Assembly: GCA_947172415.1 (NCBI GenBank)
Contig: OX359199.1
Location: 5,143,384 to 5,207,383, forward strand
DNA length: 64,000 bases
Reading direction: 5' to 3'
From: Chondrosia reniformis
Taxonomy: Eukaryota > Porifera > Demospongiae > Chondrillida > Chondrillidae
This document shows positions 33,534 to 44,189 of this stretch, piece after piece (within the stretch, counting starts at the first letter, position 1; the number at the start of each line of letters is the position of its first letter). The notes beneath the pieces are model-generated. The model saw nothing but the letters and a program-made list of their open reading frames with translations. It had not been told where the DNA came from and made no database searches. The position numbers were made by a program, and so were the translations under genes.

Positions 33534-36500
33534 TTAGTTGTGCATCTTGTATCCATCCTCCTGTCCTGTGCACACGCCTGGAGTAACACAAGGGCTGTCC
33601 ACCTTAAAGTGCTGCAGAAGATAAGAATAAGTAATATATACTTCTTTATTGAACTAATGGGATTATCTGATTAGATATTGAAATCAATCCCTATTATCGT
33701 GTAAAATGTACACAATTATTATTATATATACATATTTATAAATAATTACTCTTTTATTATTGTAAGCATTTTAGAAAAGGTTTGGTTAGTATAATTATTA
33801 TAGGCAATAGATCAAACATAGCACCTATATTAAAGACTATCTTACACAACTCACATAATTGAAATTTCCTTTGTTGTCAAACTGGAGGTGACCATCTCCA
33901 TGGGGATCAGATTTAAAAGTCACATCAAACTGTTGACCCCCACTTCCTCCAAGATAGGTCAACTTAAGGATTAGTGGATTTTCTGCTTCTACTGCAATGT
34001 TTGGAGGGAACTCCCCCATACCATAGCTGCTACCCTGACAGCCCTATGTCAGAGTATTAAGCAAGTATGGAGTATATGGTAGCATATATAAATAGTTTAA
34101 AAAGCAATATCCACAGATATACAGTTATCGTACATGCCAAGGATTCACAGAAGATCAAGATAAAAATAAAGAAAAAGACTCCCAGGATCACTGATGAAGG
34201 GTGGAATTCCCAGAAACGGCTGTCTGACCCAGTGGAAAAGAAGATGAAAGAAGGGAAAAGAAGGAAGAAAAGACTCCTGTATCTCCATCCAAAGCTCTCT
34301 TCAGGTTTAGTTCCCCTATAGGCTCTTTTACAGAATAGGCATAGCATGTAGGAAAATGGTATGTATATTTCATGTGCCAGGCCATAGGGAAACATATATG
34401 TATGCAATAGACTTAAACATGGAGCTTTCCTAGACTTTCCTATACATATATATTTCTTAGGGACGGTAAAGAGAGATTTAGATTAGGATAAAATTTTCAT
34501 ACCAACTTTGCTTCCTATCTACAATGGGCCATTCCATCAAAATTAGATGAGTACTACAGAGAGGACTTATTAGACCAAGAAGACAAAGACTCCCGGGATC
34601 ACTGATAAATTTTAAGGATTCCCAGAAACAGTGCTGTCTGTAGATTAGTTATGGTGTATATGGAGACACTTACAGCACAGTTCAAGCTGCCATCTTTGCA
34701 AGTACAAGTTGGAACTACACTACAAGCATCATAGATATACTCTCCTCCTCTAAGGAGGAATGTTAAGACGCCTAGTAATTATTATATAATTAACACTACA
34801 ATCTTAGCCTGCAAACAACTCACTGCTGATTGCTAACTTTCAGAGGTCCATTGGTAAAGATTGGTGATAAATCTACAGAGTACTTTCCATCAAGGATACA
34901 TTTACAGTAACTGCCATAGATCAGCTTGCATGCAGAGACATTTGGATAGATAAGAGGACTCTCAATTTGAAAGTGCTAAATTTATAGGAAATGATGGATA
35001 TGTAACTAGAAATATGCTGTCCACTCAAACATCACATCATACAAAAGGTCACATGACCACTAGGAGCTGGTCACATGACCATTACGAGCTAGTCACATGG
35101 CCACTAGGAGCTGGTCACATGACCACTAGGAGCTGGTCACATGGGCATATGGAGCTGGTCACATGGCCACTAGGAGCTGGTCACATGGGTATATGGAGCT
35201 GGTCACATGACCACTAGGAGCTGGTTACATGGGTATATGGAGCTGGTCACATGACCACTAGGAGCTGGTCACATGGGCATATGGAGCTGGTAACATGACC
35301 ACTAGGAACTGGTCACATGACCACTAGGAGCTGATCACATGGGCATATGGAGCTGGTCACACGACCACTAGAGCTATAGGAATGTACAAGTGCAAGAGAC
35401 TGACATACATAGTCGAGTGAAGTAGGATCTGTTCCATTGTAAACCAGGCGGTTGTCTCCTTCAGAATTCTGTATGAAATCCACAACAAACGTTCTTCCTC
35501 CATTGCCTTTGATGTAAGCAAAGCTAATGACTAATGGATTCAGACTCTTAGTAGTGATAGATGGAGGGAAAGCCCCCATCCCACGGAAACCATTTGAATT
35601 TTGACAGCCCTAGAGATATTTTATTTTTAGTTGAATTAACATGTATTCCTATTACATACATACACATATTCAATCTTCATATGAAGCTTACTGCACAGTC
35701 TGACTTGTCATTTGCACATTTACAAGAAGGAACCACTTTACAAGCATCATAGAGAAACCATTCATTATCTCTAGATTAATAACATCAAATGGTATTAAAT
35801 TGATTAGAATGACAAAACACACATATACACACATCCATATTTATACACAGAATTCAACTTACGGAATCTGTACCTGCAGAGGTCCACTTGTAAACAGATA
35901 GGATACATCGACATACTTGCCATTACCAAAGAAGCATTTACAGTAGCTTCCAAATGTAAGGATACAGGAGGTCTCATTTGGATTAACAATTGGACTGTAT
36001 ACCTCAAATTTCTATTAAAATACACAATTTTACTGTACATAGCAACCCAATATATTTACTTTAAATACATATAAAAGGAAGAATGAACCAATTCCTGAAT
36101 GATCACAATTTTGAAATTGGAAAAATAGATCAAAATATTAAGTTCAGATATAACCATCAGTTGACTCTTGATTTACCCCACCCATTCATGTCTCCTGAGG
36201 AGTTCAATGAGCTAATGGGTGGAACCAAATTTCACTTGATGGGAACCAGAGTCTCCCCTTAGGCACTCAAAAAGATGGTTGAGCCATTTGACATTATCTA
36301 CTTTAAAGGAAATATAAAGGCAAAATAACTCACATAGTGGAGAGATGGATCTTCTTTGATATACTTTAAGTTGCCATCACCATTTGGATCATATTTAAAT
36401 TGTACATCAAATGATCTTCCTCCGTAACCATTTGAGTAAGAAAAATCCAAATTCAGTGGACTTGCTGATAAAAGTTTAATAGATGGGGGAAACCCACCCA

Positions 36501-38062
36501 TGCCACGAGTACCATCACAGCCCTGTACATTTCAATCTAGTGTACTAGATAGTGATTAAGCTCATGTATATAAAACTCACAGCACACGGTCCAGAGGTAC
36601 AGTTGCCACAGTAACCTGTAACTGCATTGCAGGCATCAACAACATATGTTTCACCTCTAAATATAGAAAGATACAGAATACATCAAGTCTTGTATAACTG
36701 TGTATATGAGTACCTTGGAAATGGCAAAGAGACAGAAATTAAAGTATGACACTAAAAGTGTTAGTCAACAAAATTATAACTCACAAGGCTGTGACTTGCA
36801 ATGGTTTAGGAAACATGGGTAAGAGGTCTATGGTTCCCTTGAGGATGCCTGCTTCGGTAGCTAGGGAGCATTTACAGTAGCTTCCGGGGACAGGCAAGCA
36901 GAAGGCCACATTTCCACTTGGACTAAAAGGACTGTCTACTTCAAATTGCTATTAGGAGATATAATTCATATCTACATATACAGTATTCAACTTTTTCTAA
37001 GAGAATTGTATCACAAGTATAATTTTGAACTGCAAATTCTAATTTTTGCAAGTGGGATTAATATTTTGCTCACAGAATCATATTAGTAACAAATGATGCC
37101 AAATAATCATATGCATGTGGCTTATAAGAGTGGATTAATCTTTAACACATTATTTTATTCAGGAATCACAGTTGCAAGGCAGCTGTCCTGAACTACCCTG
37201 ACGCAAGACATTCAGTAAATCTAGGGAATGCCTTGAGCCAGGTTTTTGCACGAAGAGCAAGTGTATTGGAGTTACAAATGCATAAAGTTTGTAAATTACG
37301 TCCCAAATAACCCCACTGTAAATAGAAATAACTTGTGGTCATGATAATTTAAACAATATAAGTTTAACATTATCCACAATTGAAATGGTAAAGGAACAAG
37401 AAAAGGACTTACATAGTGGAGAGGTGGTTCTTCTTTGGTAAACATCAACTTACCATCCCCATTTGGATCATATTTAAATACTACATTAAATGTTCGTCCA
37501 TCATAACCATTTGAGTAGGTAAAATTCAAGGTCAGCGGGCTTGTTGATAAAACAGTGATAGTTGGAGGAAAGCCACCCATGCCACGAGCGTCTTGACAAC
37601 CCTGTATACATAAGTAAAGTGTACTCTGTGTACTAGATAGTGATTAATGTCATGTAAAACTCACAGCACATGGATCAGCAGTTCCTGAGCCACAGTTCTT
37701 ACAAGTAGATGCAACTGCATTACAGGCATCGACAACATATTTTTCACCTCTAAATGAAGAAAGATAACTTTAATAATGCTTCAAATATTTCTTTGGTAAG
37801 GTGTTTAAGACTTAAAAAAGTATAAGTCAACTGTATTCACGCAACAAATACATACTGCTCAGTTATAAAGTAGCTACAGAATTAATGTGTCAACTCACCC
37901 AGCAGTGACTTCTAAAGGACTACCAAACAGTGGCGACAGATCTACTGTTCCTGTAGCGCCATCAGAAAGGGTACACTTACAGGTACTACCAGACACTAGC
38001 GTACATGTGGCAGCTTCCGAAGCAGATATCAAACCGAGTACAAGAAATGAAATAAATAACAT
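33534..38062 (-). CDS. Four-MRH-domain MPR-like protein, apparently without a membrane span
   Basis: Start ATG at 38062 (MLFISFLVLGLISASEAATC). The gene is four repeats of a three-exon module (CKC exon, DAC exon, MRH core). Cores lie at 37.41-37.60 (GGFPPTITVLSTSPLTLNF), 36.33-36.52 (GGFPPSIKLLSASPLNLDF), 35.40-35.61 (GAFPPSITTKSLNPLVISF) and 33.86-34.05 kb (GEFPPNIAVEAENPLILKL). The final exon reads HFKVDSPCVTPGVCTGQEDG and stops at 33534. The short genes have the glycine run and membrane span at that point; here they are absent, so the product may be secreted. Domains 1-3 keep the GGR/GR arginine before the [FV]-strand, while domain 4 has GGQQFDV. Repeated MRH units recall the cation-independent MPR, but exon sequence ties this gene to the tandem CD-MPR-like copies. 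Divergent from RRP7, with 66 bp between start codons. Confidence 0.72.
34137..34360 (+). repeat. Dispersed SINE-like repeat, 34.2-kb copy, with hammerhead-like core
   Basis: Hammerhead-like segment at 34179-34236 (CTGATGA 34191-34197, GAAAC 34213-34217, GTC 34222-34224, followed by TGACCC pairing with GGATCA). It lies in an intron of the four-MRH gene, antisense to it. A further degenerate piece (GACTCCCGGGATCACTGATAA) is at about 34583-34640. Confidence 0.75.
35036..35372. repeat. ~22-27-bp intronic minisatellite
   Basis: About thirteen units built on GGAGCTGGTCACATGACCAC, with a GGGCATAT variant replacing GACCACTA in alternate units. It lies in an intron of the four-MRH gene. One unit of the same sequence also sits at 29665-29705 in the dead fragment, so the array seed predates that duplication. 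Confidence 0.88.
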
Positions 38063-38128
38063 TCTATATAGCTACTTGAATGATAATTGGTGACAGAACA
38101 ATATTATCTAGGAAATTTCTCCCAAAAA

Positions 38129-38884
38129 ATGGCCGACTTTTCCAAGAAAGCGGTTGGCTTTGTTGTTAATGACAGTGAGTCAGTTCACACAATATTCTTT
38201 AAGCGGCACGTGGTCAGGGAGCACTCTGAGCTCACGCCGTCCTCTAAAACTCTGTTCACCCTTGGTTGGCCGCCTTATGCGACGGAATCGAAGTTGGAGG
38301 ATCTGTACAGCAGCGAGTTTGGTCCTGTAAGTAAGGTCTACTTGAAGAAGGCGCCGGGGCCAGTTACCGAATCACAATTAGGTGACAGGTGTCTGAGCTT
38401 CAAGGTCGCCTATGTTGTCTTTGAGTCAGAGGAGAGTTTGGACAAGGTTCTAGCTTTCAAATGTGGGGAAAAGCTTCAGATTGTCTTGGATGAAGCTGAT
38501 ATCGGCATGGGAAAGTGGACTAAGGATTACATGAATACAAGAGTAGAAATAAATGCCTTAATGACATCATCTGATGAGTTTATGAAGAAATATGACTTTG
38601 AACAAAAGACAAAAGAGGAGAATTTGAAGGCTCTTCAGGAGCCGGACAAGGAAGGCTGGGTGACAGTAGTGAGTAAGAGAAAGAGACTACCTCCATCTCA
38701 AGACCAGCTAAAGGAATCAAAGAAATCTAAGAAAAGAAAAAAGAAAAACGAACTGTTAAATTTTTATTCATTTCAGCAAAGGGAGCTGCAGAGAGAACAT
38801 ATAGCTCAGCTTAGAAAGAAATTTGAAGAAGATAAAAAGAAAGTATTAGAATTAAAGGCCAAAAGAAAATTTAGACCATTTTAA
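38129..38884 (+). CDS. RRP7A: RRP7-family ribosome biogenesis protein, single exon
   Basis: Nucleolar 90S pre-ribosome/UTP-C component needed for 18S rRNA maturation. The product is about 251 aa from MADFSKKAVGFVVND. An RRM-like segment (TLFTLGWPPYATESKLEDLY to KVAYVVFESEESLDKVLAF) is followed by a linker with DKEGWVTVV and the conserved C-terminal block LLNFYSFQQRELQREHIAQL ending KAKRKFRPF, nearly the human RRP7A ending. An in-frame ATG 42 bp upstream (38087) also exists. I prefer 38129 because its context (AAAATGGCC) matches starts of other genes here and the extra residues have no family counterpart. Unlike its neighbours it has no intron. It shares a very short upstream region with the divergent four-MRH gene. 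Confidence 0.92.
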   Translation: MADFSKKAVGFVVNDSESVHTIFFKRHVVREHSELTPSSKTLFTLGWPPYATESKLEDLYSSEFGPVSKVYLKKAPGPVTESQLGDRCLSFKVAYVVFESEESLDKVLAFKCGEKLQIVLDEADIGMGKWTKDYMNTRVEINALMTSSDEFMKKYDFEQKTKEENLKALQEPDKEGWVTVVSKRKRLPPSQDQLKESKKSKKRKKKNELLNFYSFQQRELQREHIAQLRKKFEEDKKKVLELKAKRKFRPF

Positions 38885-39135
38885 AGGTTTTTGTATTTTG
38901 TTTTAAATTTTATGAGATCATTTAAAAATCTTTAATGGGTGATAATTAAAGTTAAAGCTGAGAGTATCTTACAAGTCTTTTGATCATGCTGCAATACACA
39001 GTCGTAATTACCAACACTGTGCCAAGTATATACTATATACAAATTAATCTGTACATGTATGAATAATTAACTTATGTGGATATTATACATCGTATATCAA
39101 AATAAAAATGGAAAGAAATATTATGCAACTTTACT

Positions 39136-40701
39136 TTAAACTTTTGTGTATGCTATTGCTAGATTAATATTAATGTTCTTACAGCATGGCCAAGCAGTGA
39201 AAGTGAATACCACTCCATCCTATGCATTCAAATAAGAGGTAAATACTGAATTAAGATTATAAAGTCAAAATACACATATACCTTGACTAAGAAGGGAAAG
39301 GACTTCCAGAAGTTGATATTGGGTACCATTTCCACACCTCTAGCTCCTTTCCACTTCCACTTCACTAACATTCCAATCACAAAATAACCGGCTACAGACA
39401 CTATCACACTACAACATCAAATAGAGCCCCATTTTAAGCCTGTAGCAGTTGATATGAGCACTGCTGTATACTCACAGAGCAATGAATACCCAGGAGACCC
39501 ATGAACCAGCAGCATCATTAGTTGGCTGTTTATGGTCAGATCCTTTAGTGCTTAAACTGAGGTAGTACTTGTTATTTCCACTTGACTGGTAGAGAAAAGA
39601 GGTCATCAAAGTTCCTCCACCGTTGTACATTAAGTCTATGATGGAGCTCCTAGATAAGAAAGGCATGCGATATAGATGACTGCCTAACTTTCATACAGCT
39701 GATGTGTTTATGCAAAAGGAAGTAGATTTAGCCTATAATGCATGGCGAACCTTCCACTTTCCCCTTTGAGATATTCAATGTATATGTTATATGTATTGCT
39801 TCCAGGGTCCATGCTGGACACACTACATGACATCTGGCTGGCAGCTGCCTCCCCAAGTCCATAGTGTAGATAGGAGGACCCAGTTGACAGATAAAGACAG
39901 AGCTATATGTGCAGAGATGATACATGACTAAGCAACTATTAAAGGATCAATTGCAATAGCAACAAGGCTGTACTATAATACCAGAGAATCATCCCCAAAT
40001 CTATATCCTCCACTACCATCAACAGTTAATGGGTAGAGAGCCCCTACTCATATATGATGCCAAGTCTATATATGGAATAAATTGCTCAGTACAAAGACCA
40101 TAAATTACTTCATAAATCCATTGAACATTGAACATTATTAACCTATCAATTAATGGACATATATTTCTTTTCTTTTCATTTTATTCTAAAAGTTATTGTA
40201 GAGCTAAAAAGTGAAGCAAGCATTTGTAATGCTCAAGTTTGCAAAGTAGCTTAAGAGATTGATTACGTAAATTAATTAGGTCTTCTTACTAATGCATCCA
40301 GCTGATGACGCGGTGCATTATCAAAGGAATATCTCTCTATAACTAGAGGTCAGTAGATAGGGTCGAAAACTCACAGCTTGATTGGAAACAGTCGTATCGC
40401 ATATTACTCCTTCTAAAGCATTGTACACAATATAGCCTTGCGTATAGTCTCTGCAAAAATCATACATTGATAGAGTTGAACTGTTGACCGTAGTCTTACG
40501 CCATACTATCTACTTCATACCGCTAGCTAAACATTCTTACGCTCTGAGATCGCCTTGGCTGAATACATCGCAAAAGTTAATATCTTTACCAGTACTTAAT
40601 CTCACAGAGCAGGCGCTCATAGGTTCACACGACTGTGCGCTAGCCGAGCCGGTGAATATAAGATATAATTCTAGCACAAGCATCCAATTGCCAGTAGCCA
40701 T
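39136..40701 (-). CDS. Diverged single-copy CD-MPR-like receptor
   Basis: Start ATG at 40701 gives a signal peptide (MATGNWMLVLELYLIFTGSASA) and CSVRLSTGKDINFCDVFSQG. Exon 2 (40.38-40.45 kb) has GYIVYNALEGVIC. Exon 3 (39.75-39.90) has SSYLHYGLGEAAASQMSC. Exon 4 (39.48-39.66) covers IIDLMYNGGGTLMTSFLYQS and the start of the membrane span (SWVSWVFIAL). Exon 5 (39.30-39.42) continues VAGYFVIGMLVKWKWKGARG with VEMVPNINFWKSFPFLVK. The last exon is DGVVFTFTAWPCCKN… with TAA at 39136-39138. The GARGVEM…FW…DG block is shared with the tandem genes and human CD-MPR, so it is an older paralogue. The lumenal domain lacks the GR-TFNVVF signature, so its sugar-binding status is open. Convergent with RRP7. 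Confidence 0.68.
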
Positions 40702-41088
40702 AGAAGAAGGATCACGTGACTTCTAGCTCTCTAAGGAATTTCCCGAACCAAGCCAGAAAAGTCCGTGTACTTTGCATCGTGTTACAAATAATCCCTAGGC
40801 AAATCGCAGAGGTATTTAGAAGTACATTATGCCCGTAAAATAATAGTCTGCATTATGTAAACATAAACCTTGTGGACAAATATAACAATTAATTATGTAC
40901 ACTAGAATTTAGTGCTGAAACTCTAGCAAATGGAGTGTGTTGACACCAACCTACAGCTTTATGTGTCTCTATTTGAGAGAGGTACAGTATGTACATATAA
41001 TCATAACACTGTATCTTATTAATTATAGCAATAAAAAAGATATAGGTTTATATTTTAATCCTCCTCTACTATACAATATCAGCTCTTC
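40702..41088. other. Intergenic, nothing recognised
   Basis: AT-rich stretch between the diverged MPR gene start and the METTL2 stop. No coding exon, repeat or RNA gene was seen. It presumably holds the MPR promoter and the METTL2 3' untranslated region. Confidence 0.5.
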
Positions 41089-42875
41089 TGTGAAACTGGC
41101 TTTTGAAACTTGCTCTGTATCCAAACCCGATACATCTTCAATTGCTTTCCTCTGTTGACCTGCAGTCTCCTATCTGTATGAAGCTGTAGCTTTATGAGGC
41201 CTGCTTTAACTAGCAGTTCCTCCACTTCACCTAATGGAAGAGAATTAATTGCTTATTATCTAATAGGAATATAATATTATCTGCAGTATTAGTATATGCA
41301 TTGATAATTAGTTAATAACTTAAATGTAAGTACACCTCCACCAGTTTATAAATTTGGGAGGTATGTTTACTTGCAATAGTTGTATAGCTGATCTAGTAGA
41401 AGTACAGTATTGTACCTACCTTCAGTGAAGAAATACACCATTGTTCCATCACCTCGAGCGTAGAAGTTATCTCCAAGGCATTTCCCTTTTTTGAATCTCA
41501 ACTGTGCCATGTCATAGCGACCATAGTCTCTAAATAGTAAGAGCCCCCCAGGCTTTAAGTAGCTGACCAAATTATTTACCACCTGTTCCATACTAAACAA
41601 ATAACAATTTTAAAACAACTTTCAACATTTGACTAAAGGTAATGTATTTAGGTGCATGCAGAGCAGCAAATGGAGTCATCTATTTGACTTGTGACTTGTT
41701 TAATAGAGTACATTTTTAAGCATTGCAGTTATGACAATATTGTACTCTGGAGATTATAACAGAGAGTTGAATCATAGATGGTTGAATACAAGCAATATAG
41801 GTTTTGCACTCCATACAACCAGAACTCACCTTTGAGGCCTTATTGCAGACAAAACAAAGATGAGTGTCAAGATATCCACACTCTCTCTGTCCATGGGCAG
41901 TGCAACTGATGTGTCTGTTATATCTGCTACAAAGGCACAGCATCTCTCAGTATCGTATGATGGATGTGCTTTCACAAGATCAATAGCAGGCTCTGAGAAA
42001 TCACAACAATAGATAAACAGATCCCTGGAGCTGTAAATATAAACATATAATACAGTGGTACAGTGCATTTCAGATTAGACTGCATGCACGAGTCACACAT
42101 CACATAGGCACACCAGTCTGTCTGGAGAATTGGAAAGACGGTGTTTCCTGCTCCACACCCAACTTCAAAGAGCACCTTCCGAGAGCTTCCAGTTGTCCCG
42201 CCCATTTCTACACTGGTGGGCGTGTCATCTTCTCTGATCATAGCTATAGGTTCTAGAAGTTCAGGAAACTCAGTAAAGAGCCAATGTCTATCCTTGAAAA
42301 ACTTGTTTTGATGTTGAGAATAAAAGTTGTTCCAATACTGGTCTGCTTCATCCAAATGTATTCCTAAGAAGTGATCACCAAGTATCGTGTTATGGTGAGG
42401 TGCAGTGCTGTAGGGAGGTGTGGTGCTGTAGGGAGGTGTGGTGCTGTAGGGAGGTGTGGTGCTGTAGGGAGGTGTGGTGCTGTAGGGAGGTGTGGTGCTG
42501 TAGGGAGGTGTGGTACTGTAAGTAATAGACTCACTAAGATCATCCCCATCCATTATTACAGTAGAATTCTCTTTAACCATCTCTTTAGCCTGTTCCTCCT
42601 GCTTCTTATCCCAGATGACGTTATCCCTAAGTCATAAATATAAAAGAGATTGTCCTTATGTAACATAACAAGGTTTAATTTCCAATAAGCTGTTGAAGAA
42701 ACATTTTAAGTTGGCAAAGGGGACAACTGGATAATATTTAGAAGTACTCTGAGGTCACTACGTCTTATAATAGTCACCATGCATTGTGTTCAAACACTTT
42801 GTCGTGGTCCGTCAAGTGTCTGGAACCGAATTGAGGCCGCTTAAGCTTATCATCTACGGTCTGTTGGACGGCCAT
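41089..42875 (-). CDS. METTL2: METTL2-type tRNA 3-methylcytidine methyltransferase
   Basis: SAM-dependent enzyme that makes m3C at position 32 of certain tRNAs. Exon 1 (42778-42875) starts [20 protein letters not shown] and joins in phase to [21 protein letters not shown]. The family block [20 protein letters not shown] is followed by the SAM-binding motif [17 protein letters not shown] (42.13-42.35 kb). Further exons give [53 protein letters not shown] and [26 protein letters not shown]. The last exon ends [20 protein letters not shown] at 41089-41091. All core motifs are intact. An in-frame TTPPYS hexapeptide repeat expansion interrupts the N-terminal region between the two family blocks. 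Confidence 0.93.
42399..42520 (-). repeat. In-frame 18-bp minisatellite in METTL2
   Basis: About seven units of GTGCTGTAGGGAGGTGTG (plus strand) encode STTPPY hexapeptides on the coding strand, ending with a diverged APHHNT unit. It sits in the variable N-terminal linker, outside the catalytic domain. Confidence 0.93.
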
Positions 42876-42931
42876 TTTAACAAGTTGATTACGCAACATA
42901 TAATCACAAAAAAGCATACATTGATTACATG

Positions 42932-44154
42932 TTATAGAATGGGTTCATCGCAAGTGCAAAACTGTGGACCCATCATAGGTTGTAATATGAATGTATTGAA
43001 ATCACAGTGGTCCGGACAGAACAGCTGGGGAGTAGGGTAGACCTGACTGGAGCTGCAATTCATGTAGAGCGGTAGACTAGGAAAAAATATTTGGTTCTGA
43101 GATTGGTTCTGTGTTGCGGGACAGCTTTCTTCTTCTGAGTCTACATCACTGCAGCTACACAGGCCAAAAGTAGACAGGGCAGGATGGTCTACCTGTTGAG
43201 GTTGCTGATTTACTGATTTATAGTCTTCATCTTCATCATCACCACTACTTCCATCAACTTGTGTAACAAGTCTTTTACTTTTCTTTTTCTTTCGCATCTT
43301 TGGTGGCTTACGCGTTGTGGTAACATCAGAAACAATTTCATCTTCATCACTCAGTAAAGAGATACACGGCTGTCTCTTGCGAAGAATGGGCTTAACCTTT
43401 GACCCCTCATAATTTGCTTGGTAGAAATCTGAGTCCACTTCAGTAAGTAAACCATAATTTGCTTGGTAGAAATCTGAGTCCACTTCAGTAAGTAAACCCT
43501 GGTTGCAGTCATCTCCAGAGGATATGTCACTGAGATCTTGACATTCTAAATATCTATTGAACCTATTCCTGATCATTTCACACTTCTGTTTAGTCTCAGG
43601 CTCCAAGTGTTCTTCGTGGCCACTTGTAAAAGAATCAGACGTTACATTCTCTCTATCACTGCTGTTATCAGGTTCTGCAAAGAGATAGATTGTACCAACT
43701 TAAGCGAGCGCTGCATTGATATCATTGAAAGTATACCTCTACATTTAAACCATCGCTTACTGATAGCTTCTTCTACTTTAAATTTCCTGACGTACTGCAC
43801 ATGAAGAGGTAATAAATAGTACTAATCTGCAACACGAACTATGCATGCGCATGCATATACATACAATCACGGTCGCGTATGGAGTCGTCTATGCATTAAT
43901 CGGCAATAGTATTGTTCATATGAGCGCCCGAACGCATTACACCTTAACATAGACTACATATGGAGGCGAGACTGGGTCTGGACTAACTATGATCAATCAC
44001 TTTGCCAGGAGTCTGCATCTGCTTTGAAAATATATAGAGGAATGCTTACTTTAATACATATATTGTCCCAAGTTGTTATTAAATCTCTAGTACTTGCTAA
44101 AAACTGGCTAGTAAAGTCTTCTCCTTCACTTTTTGTCCCACTTTTTACCGCCAT
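42932..44154 (-). CDS. Unrecognised protein, three exons
   Basis: Exon 1 (44050-44154) reads MAVKSGTKSEGEDFTSQFLA then STRDLITTWDNICIK. Exon 2 (about 43739-43796) reads YVRKFKVEEAISKRWFKCR. Exon 3 (42932-43676) starts EPDNSSDRENV. Splice phases fit and the product is about 300 aa. Exon 3 has a perfect 15-residue tandem duplication (GLLTEVDSDFYQANY twice), acidic serine-rich stretches (SSGDDEDEDY), and two basic patches (RKPPKMRKKKKSKR) that look like nuclear localisation signals. The N-terminal 55 residues look folded and helical; the rest looks disordered. I do not recognise a family. A nuclear role is inferred from composition only. It shares a 35-bp gap with SNAPC1 and ends 57 bp before the METTL2 start on the same strand. 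Confidence 0.7.
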
Positions 44155-44189
44155 GATCTTGATTATGAATATTGGGAAATCACCTTAAA
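44155..44189. promoter_or_regulatory. 35-bp bidirectional gap between two start codons
   Basis: The start codons of the unrecognised minus-strand gene (44154) and SNAPC1 (44190) are only 35 bp apart. The gap is AT-rich (GATTATGAATATTGGGAAAT) and is framed by CCGCCAT on one side and AAAATGGCG on the other. Transcripts must either start within it or overlap the opposite coding sequence. Confidence 0.6.

Noticed and set aside
34057-34407. 116-residue hydrophobic minus-strand frame
   Set aside because: Lies across the dispersed SINE-like repeat in an intron; no conservation in the other copies of the repeat.
35014-35217. Plus-strand frame of SWSHDHYELVTWPLG-type repeats
   Set aside because: Intronic minisatellite, no gene features.
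40300-40335. CAGCTGATGACGCGGTGC as another hammerhead candidate
   Set aside because: No GAAAC or pairing stem at the required distance.
42371-42637. Antisense open frame with VGRCGA repeats
   Set aside because: Shadow of the METTL2 coding minisatellite on the other strand.
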